Shown: positions 1 to 9,727 of the stretch, piece after piece | Position numbering within the stretch: position 1 is the stretch's first letter | Layout of the letters: each line of letters opens with the position of its first letter | NCBI GenBank assembly: GCA_002298155.1 | Contig: DBME01000068.1 | Coordinates: 202-14,630, forward strand | Length of the DNA: 14,429 bases | Reading direction: 5' to 3' | Origin: Holophagaceae bacterium UBA706 | GTDB lineage: Bacteria > Acidobacteriota > Holophagae > Holophagales > Holophagaceae | The notes under the pieces: generated by a model | Told to the model about the DNA's origin: nothing | The model's database searches: none | The model's input: the letters and a program-made list of their open reading frames with translations, nothing else | Program-made: the position numbers and the translations under genes

Positions 1-398
1 CCGCCGTCGGCGGCCAGGGCGGGGAGGATGGTGGCGGTGAGGACCTTGCGGACCTCCTGGATGAGGGGGTCGTTCTCGTCCACGCCGGGGAAGTCTCGGT
101 GGGCGGCGGGCTCGGAGGCCTGGCCCGCGGCGGAGGGGGCCTGGCGGATGGGGGGCGCGAGCTTGGGCAGGAGCTCGGTCCAGCCCACGCCATCGTCCTT
201 GGTGACGGTGATGAACTTGTCCTGCATGAACACGGAAACCACGTGCCCCACCGCGAACAGGCCCTTGGCCAACTCGTCGTGCTCGGCCATCTCGGCGTCA
301 CGGAAGGCCTTGGGGAAGCCGATGGCCACCGGCTCCTTGAGCTGGAACTTCACGGCGTTGGGATTGGGGGTGTACTCGATTTCCGCGATCTTGGGCAT
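1..398 (-). CDS. nfu: Nfu-type Fe-S cluster scaffold/carrier protein (3' end cut by window edge)
   Basis: This frame opens at ATG 398-396 and stays open to the left edge, giving 132 codons without a stop. Residues 1-85 or so match the Nfu N-terminal domain: a TPNPNAVKF start, then GLFAVGHVVSVF, FITVTKDD and a Trp near the end of the domain. A short Ala/Pro-rich linker follows. Near residue 108 a second domain begins with DENDPLIQEVRKVL and ends at the edge with LAADGG, the start of the NifU C-terminal domain. The CxxC pair that would bind the cluster lies outside the window. This two-domain layout is that of mitochondrial NFU1 and alphaproteobacterial Nfu. Known members receive 4Fe-4S clusters and pass them to apo-enzymes. 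The gene starts 12 bases after the sufU stop, so it is the sixth cistron of the SUF operon. The family call is firm; the exact clients are unknown. Confidence 0.88.
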   Translation of the reverse strand, partial: MPKIAEIEYTPNPNAVKFQLKEPVAIGFPKAFRDAEMAEHDELAKGLFAVGHVVSVFMQDKFITVTKDDGVGWTELLPKLAPPIRQAPSAAGQASEPAAHRDFPGVDENDPLIQEVRKVLTATILPALAADG

Positions 399-410
399 GG
401 GGGGGACGTC

Positions 411-860
411 CTATTCGGTGCTGATGGTCTCTTCCCCGTGAAGGGCGCTGTGGAGGGTGGCCCAGGGCAGCACCGCGCACTTGACGCGGCTGGGCAGGTC
501 CCGGACGCCCTGGAACAGGCTGAGGCGGCCCAGGACGTTGGGGTCCTTGGCCGTGTCCAGCGTGCCGCGGATCATCTCGCGGAACTGGTCCACCAGCACC
601 TGGGCGTCGGCCAGGGGCTTGCCCTTGACGTTGACGGTCATGAGGCTGCTGGAGGCCTTGGAGATGGCGCAGCCGTGGCCCTGGAAGCGGATGTCCTCGA
701 CGATGCCGTCCTTGACGATGAGCTTGAGGACGATGTCGTCCCCGCACAGGGGGTTCAGGCCGTGGGCGTGGTGGGTGCAGGCCTCGAGGTCCCCGAAGTT
801 CCGGGGCTTCTTGTTGTGCTCGATGATGACCTGCTGGTACAGCTCCCGGGGGTCGCTCAC
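411..860 (-). CDS. sufU: SufU, zinc-dependent sulfur acceptor/scaffold of the SUF system
   Basis: This encodes 149 residues of the IscU/SufU fold. Visible ligand residues are Cys39 and Asp41 (NPLCGDD), Cys64 (GHGCAISKASSS) and Cys128 (KCAVLPW). The extra stretch between Cys64 and Cys128 is that of SufU rather than IscU, and the length is typical of SufU. In characterised SufU proteins these residues bind zinc and accept persulfide sulfur from SufS. The chosen start is GTG 860-858, which overlaps the sufS stop by four bases (GTGA). The next in-frame ATG would remove the N-terminal helix and part of the zinc site, so GTG is strongly preferred. The neighbours sufS and nfu fit a sulfur-transfer role. 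No sufE is seen, so SufU is probably the only sulfur acceptor coded here. Confidence 0.93.
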   Translation of the reverse strand: MSDPRELYQQVIIEHNKKPRNFGDLEACTHHAHGLNPLCGDDIVLKLIVKDGIVEDIRFQGHGCAISKASSSLMTVNVKGKPLADAQVLVDQFREMIRGTLDTAKDPNVLGRLSLFQGVRDLPSRVKCAVLPWATLHSALHGEETISTE

Positions 861-2092
861 TGGAAGATCTCCTGCACCTTCAGGATGCCAGAGACCAGGG
901 CGTCCACGTCGGCCCGGGTGTTGAAAAAGGCGAAGGAGGCCCGGGTGGTGGCGGGGATCCCGAAGCGGGTCATGACCGGCTGGGCGCAATGGTGGCCGGC
1001 CCGCACCACGATGCCGTCGTGGTCCAGGATGGAGCCGATGTCGTGGGGGTGGATGCCGTCCAGGACGAAGGAGATGACCGAGGCCTTCTCCCTGGCCTCG
1101 CCGATGATCCGCAGGCCGGGGATGGCCTTCAGGCGCCCGGTGGCGTAGGCGAGCAGGTCGTGCTCGTGGGCCGCGATGCGGTCCAGGCCCAGGGCCGAGA
1201 CGTAGTCGATGGCCGCGCCGAGGCCGATGGCCTGGGCGATGGGGGGCGTGCCCGCCTCGAACTTGCCGGGGATGGCCGCGAAGGTGGTGCCTTCCCAGGT
1301 CACCGACAGGATCATGCTGCCGCCGCCGTGCCAGGGGGGCATGGATTCCAGCAGGCTCTGGCGGCCGTAGAGGACGCCGATGCCCGTGGGGCCGGAGAGC
1401 TTGTGGCCGCTGAAGACGTAGAAGTCCGCATCCAGGTCCGTGACGTCCACCTTGAGGTGGGGCACGGCCTGGGCGCCGTCCACCAGCACGGGCACGCCCT
1501 TGGCGTGGGCCCGGGCGATGATCTCCTTCACCGGGTTGATGGTCCCCAGGACGTTGGAAACGTGGGTGACGCCGATGATGCGGGTGCGGTCGGTGATCAG
1601 GTCCTCGAGGCCGTCGAGGATGAGCTCGCCGGCGTCGTTCATGGGGATGACGCGGATCTTCGCGCCGCGTTCCTGGGCCAGGAGCTGCCAGGGGACGATG
1701 TCCGAGTGGTGCTCCATGGCGGAAAGCAGGATCTCGTCGCCCTCGTGGATCATCTGGCGGCCGTAGGTCTGGGCCACCAGGTTGATGCTCTCGGTGGTGC
1801 CGCGGGTCCAGATGATCTGCCGGGTGGAGCGGGCGTTGATGAAGGCCCGCACCTTCTCCCGGGCCTCCTCGTAGCGGTCCGTGGCCTCCTGGCTGAGGGT
1901 GGAGACCCCCCGGTGGACGTTGGTGTGCTCGAAGCTCTGGTAGCGGGTGAGGCGTTCCACCACGGCCAGGGGCGTGAGGCTGCTCACGGCGCTGTCCAGG
2001 TAGATGAGGGGCTTGCCGTGGAAGGGCGTGACCAGGGACGGGAAGTCCTGGCGGATCTTCTGGACGTCCAGGGGTGCGAGGGTGGCGGTCAT
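857..2092 (-). CDS. sufS: Cysteine desulfurase SufS
   Basis: This is a 411-residue PLP enzyme of the group II cysteine desulfurases. It converts L-cysteine to L-alanine and leaves a persulfide on its active-site Cys. Visible residues are the PLP-binding Lys231 in FSGHK, the His pair 128-129 in MEHHSDIVPW, VDGAQAVPH at 204-212, KFEAGTPP at 277-284, and the catalytic Cys369 in RAGHHCAQP. The length is normal for SufS. The start ATG 2092-2090 overlaps the sufD stop (ATGA). The stop overlaps the GTG of sufU by four bases, so enzyme and sulfur acceptor are probably made in step. One oddity is that the N-terminal PLP-pocket segment usually close to YLDNAATTQKP reads YLDSAVSSLTP (residues 31-41). 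The rest of the catalytic machinery is intact and I expect an active enzyme. Confidence 0.96.
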   Translation of the reverse strand: MTATLAPLDVQKIRQDFPSLVTPFHGKPLIYLDSAVSSLTPLAVVERLTRYQSFEHTNVHRGVSTLSQEATDRYEEAREKVRAFINARSTRQIIWTRGTTESINLVAQTYGRQMIHEGDEILLSAMEHHSDIVPWQLLAQERGAKIRVIPMNDAGELILDGLEDLITDRTRIIGVTHVSNVLGTINPVKEIIARAHAKGVPVLVDGAQAVPHLKVDVTDLDADFYVFSGHKLSGPTGIGVLYGRQSLLESMPPWHGGGSMILSVTWEGTTFAAIPGKFEAGTPPIAQAIGLGAAIDYVSALGLDRIAAHEHDLLAYATGRLKAIPGLRIIGEAREKASVISFVLDGIHPHDIGSILDHDGIVVRAGHHCAQPVMTRFGIPATTRASFAFFNTRADVDALVSGILKVQEIFQ

Positions 2093-3368
2093 GACAGGGC
2101 CTCCAGGGTTCCCGCCTGGGTGCGGGCCAGCACCGTCTGCCGGAGCTGCCGGCGCAGGCTGGTCACGGGGATCTTGGCCAGGAGGTCGGCGGCGAAGGCG
2201 TAGGTGAGGACGTTGCGCGCCAGGGCCGGGGTGAGTCCGCGGCTCTCCAGGTAGAAGAGCTCCTCGGGGTCCAGCTGGCCGATGGCCGCGCCGTGGGCGC
2301 ACTTCACGTCGTCCGCGAAGATCTCCAGCTGGGGCTTGGTGTCGATGCGGGCGCCGGCGGAGAGCAGGAGGCCGCGGCACTGCTGCTGGGCGTCCGTGGC
2401 CTGGGCGCCGTGGCGCACGAAGATCTTCCCGTTGAAGATCGCCCGGGAGGTGTCGTCGGCGATGACCTTGTGCACCTGGCGGCTGGTGCCGTGGGGGACG
2501 AGGTGGTCGATGAAGGAGTGGGTGTCCGACACCTGCGAGCCGCCCAGGAGGGCCAGCCCTTCCAGGTTGAGCTCGGCGCCCTCCTCGGCCATGACGACGT
2601 GGGGCGTGGAGCGGGAGATGCGCCCGCCGAAGCTGACGGTGCGGCAGGCGTAGTAGGCGCTGCGCTCCACCCGGGCCGCGAGATGGGAGAAGTGGAAGGC
2701 CTGGTCGGACTCGCGCTGGACACGCTCGTGCACGAGGCGCCCGTCGCCGTGGACCACCACCTCGGTGACGGCGCTCGCAAGGTACTGGCCAGTGCCCTGG
2801 TGCTCCTCGACGATCGTGGCGGACGCGCCGCGCTCGATGACCACCAGGAGGCGGGGCAGGGCGAAGGTGGGTGCGGAGCCCTCCTGCCGGTTGGCGAAGA
2901 CCACGTGCAGCGGGGCCTCCACGTGCACGCCCTTGGGCACGACGATCAGGGCCCCGTCGGTGAAGCGGGCCTGGTTCAGGTTGGCGAAGAAGTCGTCCGT
3001 GGCGGCCAGACCCCCCAGTTCGCGGGCCATCTCCGAGGCGCTGGCGAGGTTCAGGAACCGCACGCCGGCGGGGAGGTTGGCCACGCAGCTGGCGTGGGGG
3101 GCGTGGTGCCCGTTCACGAAGACCAGGCGGGAGCCCCGGGCTTCCGGAAGGATGGCGGGGGCGATGTCCACGTCCATGGCGGCGCCCGGGACGAAGTCCA
3201 GGTCGCGCAGGGGGGCGAGGTCGGTGTATTTCCAGTCCTCGCGGGCCGTGGTGGGGATGCCGTCGCGGACGAGGGCCTCCTCGGCGCGGACGCGCAGGGC
3301 CTCCCAGCCCTGGGGCCGGAGCCGGGACAGGAAGCCCTCCAGGAGGGGGGCGGTGTCCAGGGCCACCA

Positions 3369-3369
<1 letters not shown>
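2089..3369 (-). CDS. sufD: SufD, subunit of the SufBCD Fe-S assembly scaffold
   Basis: This encodes 426 residues, the usual SufD length. The N-terminal helical part includes REDWKYTDLAPL (about residues 43-54), a hallmark of SufB/SufD family proteins. The centre is a right-handed beta-helix. The C-terminal family signature is KCAHGAAIGQLDPEELFYLESRG, with His359 at the place of E. coli SufD His360, a residue implicated in cluster assembly at the SufB-SufD interface. SufD pairs with SufB and each binds one SufC. The start ATG 3369-3367 overlaps the sufC stop by one base (TGATG). The stop overlaps sufS by four bases. Gene order sufB-C-D-S is common across bacteria. I saw no truncation or missing motif. 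Confidence 0.95.
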
Positions 3370-4130
<761 letters not shown>

Positions 4131-4136
4131 GGTGGG

Positions 4137-4140
4137 CTCC
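4137..4140 (-). promoter_or_regulatory. Ribosome binding site favouring the internal sufC start
   Basis: GGAG on the minus strand lies six bases before ATG 4130-4128. It supports the shorter SufC form that matches the family's usual N-terminus. A competing GGGAG precedes the ATG at 4160, so both starts could be used. Confidence 0.5.
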
Positions 4141-4159
4141 GAATGGTTGATCCTGGTCA

Positions 4160-5599
<1,440 letters not shown>

Positions 5600-5615
5600 C
5601 GCCGGACCCCGCCTT

Positions 5616-5643
5616 ATTCTGTAATCATGACCAAACCTGTCAA
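5616..5643 (-). promoter_or_regulatory. Probable sigma70-type promoter of the suf operon
   Basis: The minus strand shows a perfect -35 TTGACA (5643-5638), a 16-base spacer and a -10 candidate CAGAAT (5621-5616; four of six consensus bases). Transcription would start near 5609, leaving a leader of only about ten bases before the sufB ATG. A second TGACA lies four bases upstream of the first within TGACAAAGTTGACA, which might be part of an operator. No clear IscR- or SufR-type palindrome was recognised. Confidence 0.55.
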
Positions 5644-5651
5644 CTTTGTCA

Positions 5652-5667
5652 CGGATCCTTTGATCCG
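5652..5667 (-). other. Short hairpin between the TPR gene stop and the suf promoter
   Basis: CGGATC-CTTT-GATCCG is a perfect six-base inverted repeat beginning three bases past the stop of the zinc-ribbon TPR gene. No run of U follows it, so it is a poor intrinsic terminator. It may mark the 3' end of that transcript or be a protein-binding site upstream of the suf promoter. Confidence 0.3.
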
Positions 5668-5669
5668 GA

Positions 5670-7523
5670 TCACAGATGGCCGGCGGGGAGCTCCAGGTCG
5701 TGGATCATGCCTTCCATCCGGGTCCGGAGCAGGGCGGTCTGGCTCTCGGGCAAGTCGCCCGGGTCCGAATCCAGCCCATCCCGCAGTACCGCCAGGGCTT
5801 CTTCCTTCTCCCTGAGGGCCGCAAGGGCCATCCCCAATTGGAAATGATTGATCATCGTGGGCTCGGTGGCAATGACCGGATCCACAAGCTGGACGACTTC
5901 CCGGGGGTGCTTGAGCTCCAGGAGGTACTGGCCCAGCAGGGTGCGGGCGCGGGCTTCCTGCCCGGGCAGGGGGTTGGCCTGCAGGCGGCGCACTTCCAGC
6001 AGATCCGCCTCGGTGACCCGGGAGCTCATGAGCTTGTGGGCCTGGCGGATGATGGCGGCCTCCCAGGCGCCGCTGCTCTTGGGATGGGCCTGGAAGAAAG
6101 CTTCCAGGGCCAGGTTGAGGCCCTTCTCGTCGTCGTTGTCCATGAGATGGTCCACGGCCAGGCGCAGGGCCTGGAAGCAGAGGCGGGGATGCCTGCCGCT
6201 GCCCGCGAAGATGACCGCCTTGGGCAGCTGGCCCTTGGGGTCCTTGTGGAAGGCCAGGCTCAGCTCGAGCCACTCGAGGCGCTCGGACTTGTCCTTGCGG
6301 CGGGCCTTGCGCAGGGCGGCCTCCGCCTCGGGCAGGTTCCCGTCGGCCAGCCATTCCTCGGCGTCGTCCAGGAGGTAGCGGGCCTCGGCCTTGCCGCCCC
6401 GGGCGCTGCGCAGCTGGGGGGCGCTCTCGGCGTCCAGGAGCAGGAGGAGCTGGGGGTCGCCGGGGTGCTGGCGGAGCAGCTCGGCGAGGATGGCGAAGGC
6501 CTTGGGGCGCTCGTCGGCGAGGATGTAGCCCTCGGCCAGGAGCTCGCGCACCCGCAGGTCCCCGGGCAGGTAGCCGGAGGCCTCCTTCAGGAGGGTGATG
6601 GCCTTGACGGCCTCGCCCCGGGCCAGGAGGGCCTCGGCCAGGAGGCACAGCGTCGAGCCGTCCCGCTGGAGGTTCACGGCCTCCTGGGCGCATTCCATGG
6701 CGCCCTGGAGATCGTCCTCCTCCAGGAGGAGCTCGGCCAGCTGCACCTTGGGGCCGGCCTCGTCGGGGCGCAGGTCGGCGGCGATGCGCAGGGTCTCGAT
6801 GGCGGCGTCGGCGCGCTCGGGGTCGTCCTGGAGGATCTTGGCCAGGAGCATCCAGCCCTCGAAGTGGCGGGGGCTCAGCTGCACCACGCGCCGCGCGAGC
6901 TGCTCGGCCTCCTCCCAGGCCTGGGCGACCTCCTTGAGGGCTGCCACGGTGAAGACCAGTTCGTAGTTCTTGGGGTCCAGGGCCAGGGCCTCGCCCAGAC
7001 GGGTGGCCGCCTCGGGAAGCTGGCCGTTCTCCAGTAGGGCCGAGGTCTCCAGCAGGGCCCGGCGCAGCTGGGAGACGGCCTTGGCCTTGGCGATGGGGAG
7101 GATGCGGGCGCGGTAGCGGGTGAAGACCTCCCGGGCGCTGATGAGCTGGAGGTTCTCCTCCACCAGCTGCTCCCAGCGTTCGGAGAAGGCGCGGCCATCC
7201 AGCTGGCCCTTGTGCTCCATCTCCTGCACCAGGGACATGAGGCCGTTGCGCAGCATCACCTCGGAGCGCTCCAGGCGCCCCAGCTGGTCGGAGACGGTCT
7301 CCAGGTAGGTCTCGACCCGGCGGAGGGTCTCCTCCAGGCCCGTGATGCGCTCGAGGAGGTGCTCGTCGAGGTCGTCCTCGGCCTCCATCTCCTCGGTCTC
7401 CTCCCAGGTCTGGTCCCCCGCCACGATGAGGAGCCTCGTGCCGCATTTGCGGCATATCTCCCGTTCGCCGGGGTTCCACGTGAAGCAGTTCTGGCAGTAG
7501 GTTCCTGGGATCTCGTTGCTCAT
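5670..7523 (-). CDS. Zinc-ribbon and TPR repeat protein, function unknown
   Basis: This is a 617-residue, apparently cytoplasmic protein with no signal peptide or membrane segment. Residues 9-28 form a zinc ribbon with Cys10/Cys13 (YCQNC) and Cys24/Cys27 (ICRKCG). An acidic linker (about 41-58) and a likely coiled coil (about 57-90) follow. From about 155 onward there are repeated helix pairs with TPR-like spacing, for example [19 protein letters not shown], and a last clear unit at about 553-590. The repeats suggest a protein-binding scaffold. The ribbon could bind zinc for structure or contact nucleic acid or protein. I chose ATG 7523; a TTG at 7559 would add 12 residues but is a weaker start codon. 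The gene is divergent from the membrane protein at 7601 and ends 27 bases before the suf promoter. I do not recognise a named family and give no function. Confidence 0.85.
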   Translation of the reverse strand: MSNEIPGTYCQNCFTWNPGEREICRKCGTRLLIVAGDQTWEETEEMEAEDDLDEHLLERITGLEETLRRVETYLETVSDQLGRLERSEVMLRNGLMSLVQEMEHKGQLDGRAFSERWEQLVEENLQLISAREVFTRYRARILPIAKAKAVSQLRRALLETSALLENGQLPEAATRLGEALALDPKNYELVFTVAALKEVAQAWEEAEQLARRVVQLSPRHFEGWMLLAKILQDDPERADAAIETLRIAADLRPDEAGPKVQLAELLLEEDDLQGAMECAQEAVNLQRDGSTLCLLAEALLARGEAVKAITLLKEASGYLPGDLRVRELLAEGYILADERPKAFAILAELLRQHPGDPQLLLLLDAESAPQLRSARGGKAEARYLLDDAEEWLADGNLPEAEAALRKARRKDKSERLEWLELSLAFHKDPKGQLPKAVIFAGSGRHPRLCFQALRLAVDHLMDNDDEKGLNLALEAFFQAHPKSSGAWEAAIIRQAHKLMSSRVTEADLLEVRRLQANPLPGQEARARTLLGQYLLELKHPREVVQLVDPVIATEPTMINHFQLGMALAALREKEEALAVLRDGLDSDPGDLPESQTALLRTRMEGMIHDLELPAGHL

Positions 7524-7576
7524 GTGTTCCAGGATAGCCGAGGGCGCCGGAGGCCCCAAAGCAAGGACTTTGCCGG

Positions 7577-7582
7577 TAGAAT
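7577..7582 (+). promoter_or_regulatory. Possible -10 element for the membrane protein gene
   Basis: TAGAAT matches five of six bases of the sigma70 -10 consensus and lies 24 bases before the GTG start. No good -35 is found 16-18 bases upstream. If used, the leader would be only about a dozen bases and would begin almost at the ribosome binding site. Confidence 0.25.
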
Positions 7583-7590
7583 CCCGGCAT

Positions 7591-7597
7591 GAGGTGA
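7591..7597 (+). promoter_or_regulatory. Strong ribosome binding site fixing a GTG start
   Basis: GAGGTGA is fully complementary to the 16S rRNA 3' end and sits just before GTG 7601. The nearby ATG at 7589 is followed two codons later by TGA, so it cannot start the gene. This settles GTG 7601 as the start. Confidence 0.7.
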
Positions 7598-7600
7598 ATC

Positions 7601-8359
7601 GTGATCGAAACCTGGCTGCATCAGCCCCACGCCTTGCCCTGGCTCGCCGTCATGTGGATCGCGGGCCTGCTGGGGTCGATCGGGCACTGCGCCGGCATGT
7701 GCGGCCCCATCGTCGCTTCCTTCGGCCTGGCCCAGGCGAAGCAGGGCGGGCGCATGTGGCCCCGCCACCTGCTGTTCCAGCTGGGCCGGGTGACCACCTA
7801 CGCCCTCCTGGGGGCCCTCATCGGGTTCCTGGGGGGCTTCGCCCGGCTCCAGACCGTGCAGGACATGCATGAATGCTGCCGCCCCGATGGGCAGGCCCTC
7901 CTGGCGGCCCAGGCTTGGCCCTGGCAGGTGTGGGCCAAGCTGGCCATCGGCTTCCTGATGCTGCTCCTGGGGCTCTTCATGGCGCTGGGCCGGCGTGCGG
8001 ACAGCCTGATGGAGTTCCCCATGCCTCGGCCCATCCAGTCCTTCCTGGCCCGGGGGCTCAAGTGGGGCGGGGCGCCCTACTTCCTGGGGCTGGCCTGGGG
8101 TTTCATCCCCTGCGGGCTGGTGTACATGATGCTGCTCAAGGCCCTGGACGCCGGATCCTGGCGCATGGGGGCGGCGGGGATGGTCTGCTTTGGTCTGGGG
8201 AATCTGCCCATCCTCCTGGGTCTGGGCTTGGCTGCGACCCGGATCCGCCAGTCCTGGCGCAGCGGACTCCTCCGCCTCGGGGGACTCCTGGTCCTGGCCA
8301 TGGGATGCTACATCCTCTGGCAGGCCGTCACCCTTCTGCGGCTCCAGGGTGGCGCTTGA
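7601..8359 (+). CDS. SafE/DsbD-like six-helix membrane protein (COG2836-type TauE/SafE family)
   Basis: This encodes 252 residues with about six hydrophobic helices, near 14-40, 58-80, 108-129, 155-180, 187-208 and 222-242. The first contains GHCAGMCGP (28-36) and the fourth has WGFIPCGLVY. These two Cys motifs are typical of COG2836 proteins, often annotated as sulfite exporter TauE/SafE or as a DsbD-like transmembrane domain. A loop between helices 2 and 3 carries a further Cys pair (HECCRPDG). Family members often sit beside cytochrome cbb3 oxidase assembly genes, and a role in metal or thiol/disulfide handling has been proposed; neither is proven. No oxidase genes are visible here. The start is GTG 7601 with a strong ribosome binding site. 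The family is a confident call, the transported substrate is not. Confidence 0.85.
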   Translation: MIETWLHQPHALPWLAVMWIAGLLGSIGHCAGMCGPIVASFGLAQAKQGGRMWPRHLLFQLGRVTTYALLGALIGFLGGFARLQTVQDMHECCRPDGQALLAAQAWPWQVWAKLAIGFLMLLLGLFMALGRRADSLMEFPMPRPIQSFLARGLKWGGAPYFLGLAWGFIPCGLVYMMLLKALDAGSWRMGAAGMVCFGLGNLPILLGLGLAATRIRQSWRSGLLRLGGLLVLAMGCYILWQAVTLLRLQGGA

Positions 8360-8401
8360 AGGCCGGTATTGTCCTATGATTGGAATCCTCCGAGGCCTCC
8401 C

Positions 8402-8914
8402 ATGAGTACCGACGACAAGAAGCAAGAGGCGATGGACCTGGTGAGCAAGGCCTATCAGCACCACATGCGCGGCGAAGTGGACCGGGCCATCGAACTCTAC
8501 ACCCGCTCCCTGGGGCTCCACGCCACCCCGGAGGCCTACACCTACCGGGGCTGGGCGCGGTCCTTCCAGAAGGATTTCGACGAGGCCATCGCGGACTGCC
8601 ACCGGGCCATCGACCTGGATCCGGAATACGGCAACCCGTACAACGACATTGGCGCCTATTATCTGGAACTGGGCCAGTTCGAGGACACCATCCCCTGGCT
8701 GCACATGGCCCTCAAGGCCCAGCGCTACGAAAGCTACTGCTACCCCCACTACAACCTGGGCCGCGTCTACGAGGCCCAGGAACGCCTGGAACTGGCGCTC
8801 GAGCACTACCGGAGCGCCGTGCTGGAAAACCCCGGATACGCCCTGGCCATCAAGGCCGTGGAGCGGGTCAAGGATAAGCTCAGCCTCCACGCACCCCTCC
8901 ACGGAGCCCGTTGA
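8402..8914 (+). CDS. Small TPR repeat protein
   Basis: This encodes 170 residues that are almost entirely four tetratricopeptide repeats, at about 10-42, 43-76, 77-110 and 113-146. Canonical positions are visible, such as AYTYRGWARSFQKDFDEAIADCHRAIDLDP and YNLGRVYEAQERLELALEHYRSAVLENPG (split here from a continuous helical array). There is no signal peptide or membrane segment, so it is probably a cytoplasmic adaptor. ATG 8402 is chosen because GAGG lies six bases upstream. An in-frame TTG at 8369 would add 11 residues but has no good ribosome binding site. The stop overlaps the ATG of the mqnD-like gene by one base, so the two are probably co-translated. The binding partner is unknown. Confidence 0.88.
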   Translation: MSTDDKKQEAMDLVSKAYQHHMRGEVDRAIELYTRSLGLHATPEAYTYRGWARSFQKDFDEAIADCHRAIDLDPEYGNPYNDIGAYYLELGQFEDTIPWLHMALKAQRYESYCYPHYNLGRVYEAQERLELALEHYRSAVLENPGYALAIKAVERVKDKLSLHAPLHGAR

Positions 8915-9711
8915 TGCCCTTCACCATCGCCCACAGCCCTGATTCCGACGACGCCTACATGATGGCGCCCCTCGCCCTGGGCTGGCTGCCCTCCGAAGGC
9001 TTCGACCTGCAGTTCGTGCGCAAGGACATCGAGACGCTCAACGCCGAGGCCCTGGAAGGCCGTTACGAGGTGTCGGCCATCAGCTTCGGGGCCTACCCCG
9101 AGCTGGTCTCCACGTACGAGCTCCTCACCGCCGGCTCCAGCATCCAGGAAGGCACGGGCCCCGTGGTGGTGGCCCGCCGCCCCATGACCCGCCAGGAGCT
9201 GGCCGGCGTCACCGTGGCCATCCCCGGCCTGCGCACCAGCGCATGGCTGGCCCTGCGCAAGTACCTGCCTGGCCTGAAGCACGAGCTGGTGCCCTTCGAC
9301 CAGATCCTGGACGCGGTGGCGTCGGGCCGCCACGAGGCGGGCCTGCTCATCCACGAGAGCCAGCTGCTCTACCAGGGCATGGGCCTCAAGCTCGTGGTGG
9401 ACCTGGGCGCCTGGTGGAAGGCCGACTGCGGCCTGCCCCTGCCCATGGGCGGCAACGCCATCCGCAGCGACCTGCCCGCGGACGTGAAACAGAAGTTCGC
9501 CAGCCTCATGCGGAAAAGCGTGGAAATGGCCCGGGAGCGGCACGACGAGAGCGTGGCCTACGCCCAGTCCTTCGGCCGGGGCATGGACACGGAGATGGTC
9601 AGCCGCTACGTGCAGGCCTGGGTTAATGAATTCACGGTGGATCCGGGACCCCGGGGACGCGCGGCCGTGGACCGGCTCCTGGGGATGCCGGCGGCGTGGG
9701 TCCAGGGGTGA
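8914..9711 (+). CDS. mqnD: MqnD-type 1,4-dihydroxy-6-naphthoate synthase (menaquinone, futalosine pathway)
   Basis: This encodes 265 residues with the periplasmic-binding-protein fold of the MqnA/MqnD family but no signal peptide, so it is cytoplasmic. Blocks shared with Thermus MqnD are the N-terminal HSPDSDDAYM (that family's SPCPNDTF region), DIETLNAEALEGR, GPVVVAR (82-88), LIHES with His147 (the equivalent of the catalytic His145 in Thermus), VVDLGAWW, GLPLPMG, and a late YVQAWVNEFTVD. MqnD cleaves cyclic dehypoxanthine futalosine to 1,4-dihydroxy-6-naphthoate. The N-terminal motif differs from the commonest form, so another branch of the MqnA/MqnD family remains possible. The start ATG 8914 shares its A with the stop of the TPR gene, and GGAG lies seven bases upstream (8903-8906). 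No other mqn genes are in the window. Confidence 0.82.
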   Translation: MPFTIAHSPDSDDAYMMAPLALGWLPSEGFDLQFVRKDIETLNAEALEGRYEVSAISFGAYPELVSTYELLTAGSSIQEGTGPVVVARRPMTRQELAGVTVAIPGLRTSAWLALRKYLPGLKHELVPFDQILDAVASGRHEAGLLIHESQLLYQGMGLKLVVDLGAWWKADCGLPLPMGGNAIRSDLPADVKQKFASLMRKSVEMARERHDESVAYAQSFGRGMDTEMVSRYVQAWVNEFTVDPGPRGRAAVDRLLGMPAAWVQG

Positions 9712-9727
9712 CATTCCCTTGTTTTTT
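9704..9727 (+). terminator. Weak candidate terminator after mqnD
   Basis: A short stem AGGG (9704-9707) with CCCT (9716-9719) spans the mqnD stop and is followed by TGTTTTTT. The T-run is good but the four-base stem is weak, so termination here would be partial at best. Confidence 0.25.

Noticed and set aside
1..398. SufT as the identity of the left-edge gene
   Set aside because: The sequence has the Nfu N-terminal signature (TPNPNAVKF, FITVTK) followed by the start of a NifU C-terminal domain. SufT is a different fold (MIP18/DUF59).
989..2203. Plus-strand frames of 300-400 codons opposite sufS, sufD, sufC and sufB (also 2293-3411, 3480-4310 and 4349-5590)
   Set aside because: They are mirror images of conserved SUF genes, made of Gly/Val/Asp/His-rich repeats, and have no family features.
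5652..5667. Full intrinsic terminator for the zinc-ribbon TPR gene
   Set aside because: The six-base stem is not followed by a U-run, so I list it only as a hairpin.
5676..7037. Plus-strand frame of 453 codons opposite the zinc-ribbon TPR gene
   Set aside because: It is Leu/Gly/Gln-rich low complexity caused by GC-biased codons of the TPR gene. The minus frame has a zinc ribbon and regular TPR periodicity.
7589..7597. ATG at 7589 as start of the membrane protein
   Set aside because: It is followed by AGG and then TGA in the same frame, so it ends after two codons.
7520..8902. Minus-strand frame of 460 codons opposite the membrane protein and small TPR genes
   Set aside because: The product is a Gly/Pro/Gln/His-rich string without domains, whereas the plus strand gives clear membrane helices and TPRs.
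8806..9714. Minus-strand frame of 302 codons opposite mqnD
   Set aside because: It is antisense to an enzyme with recognisable family motifs, and its composition is typical of a GC-rich shadow frame.
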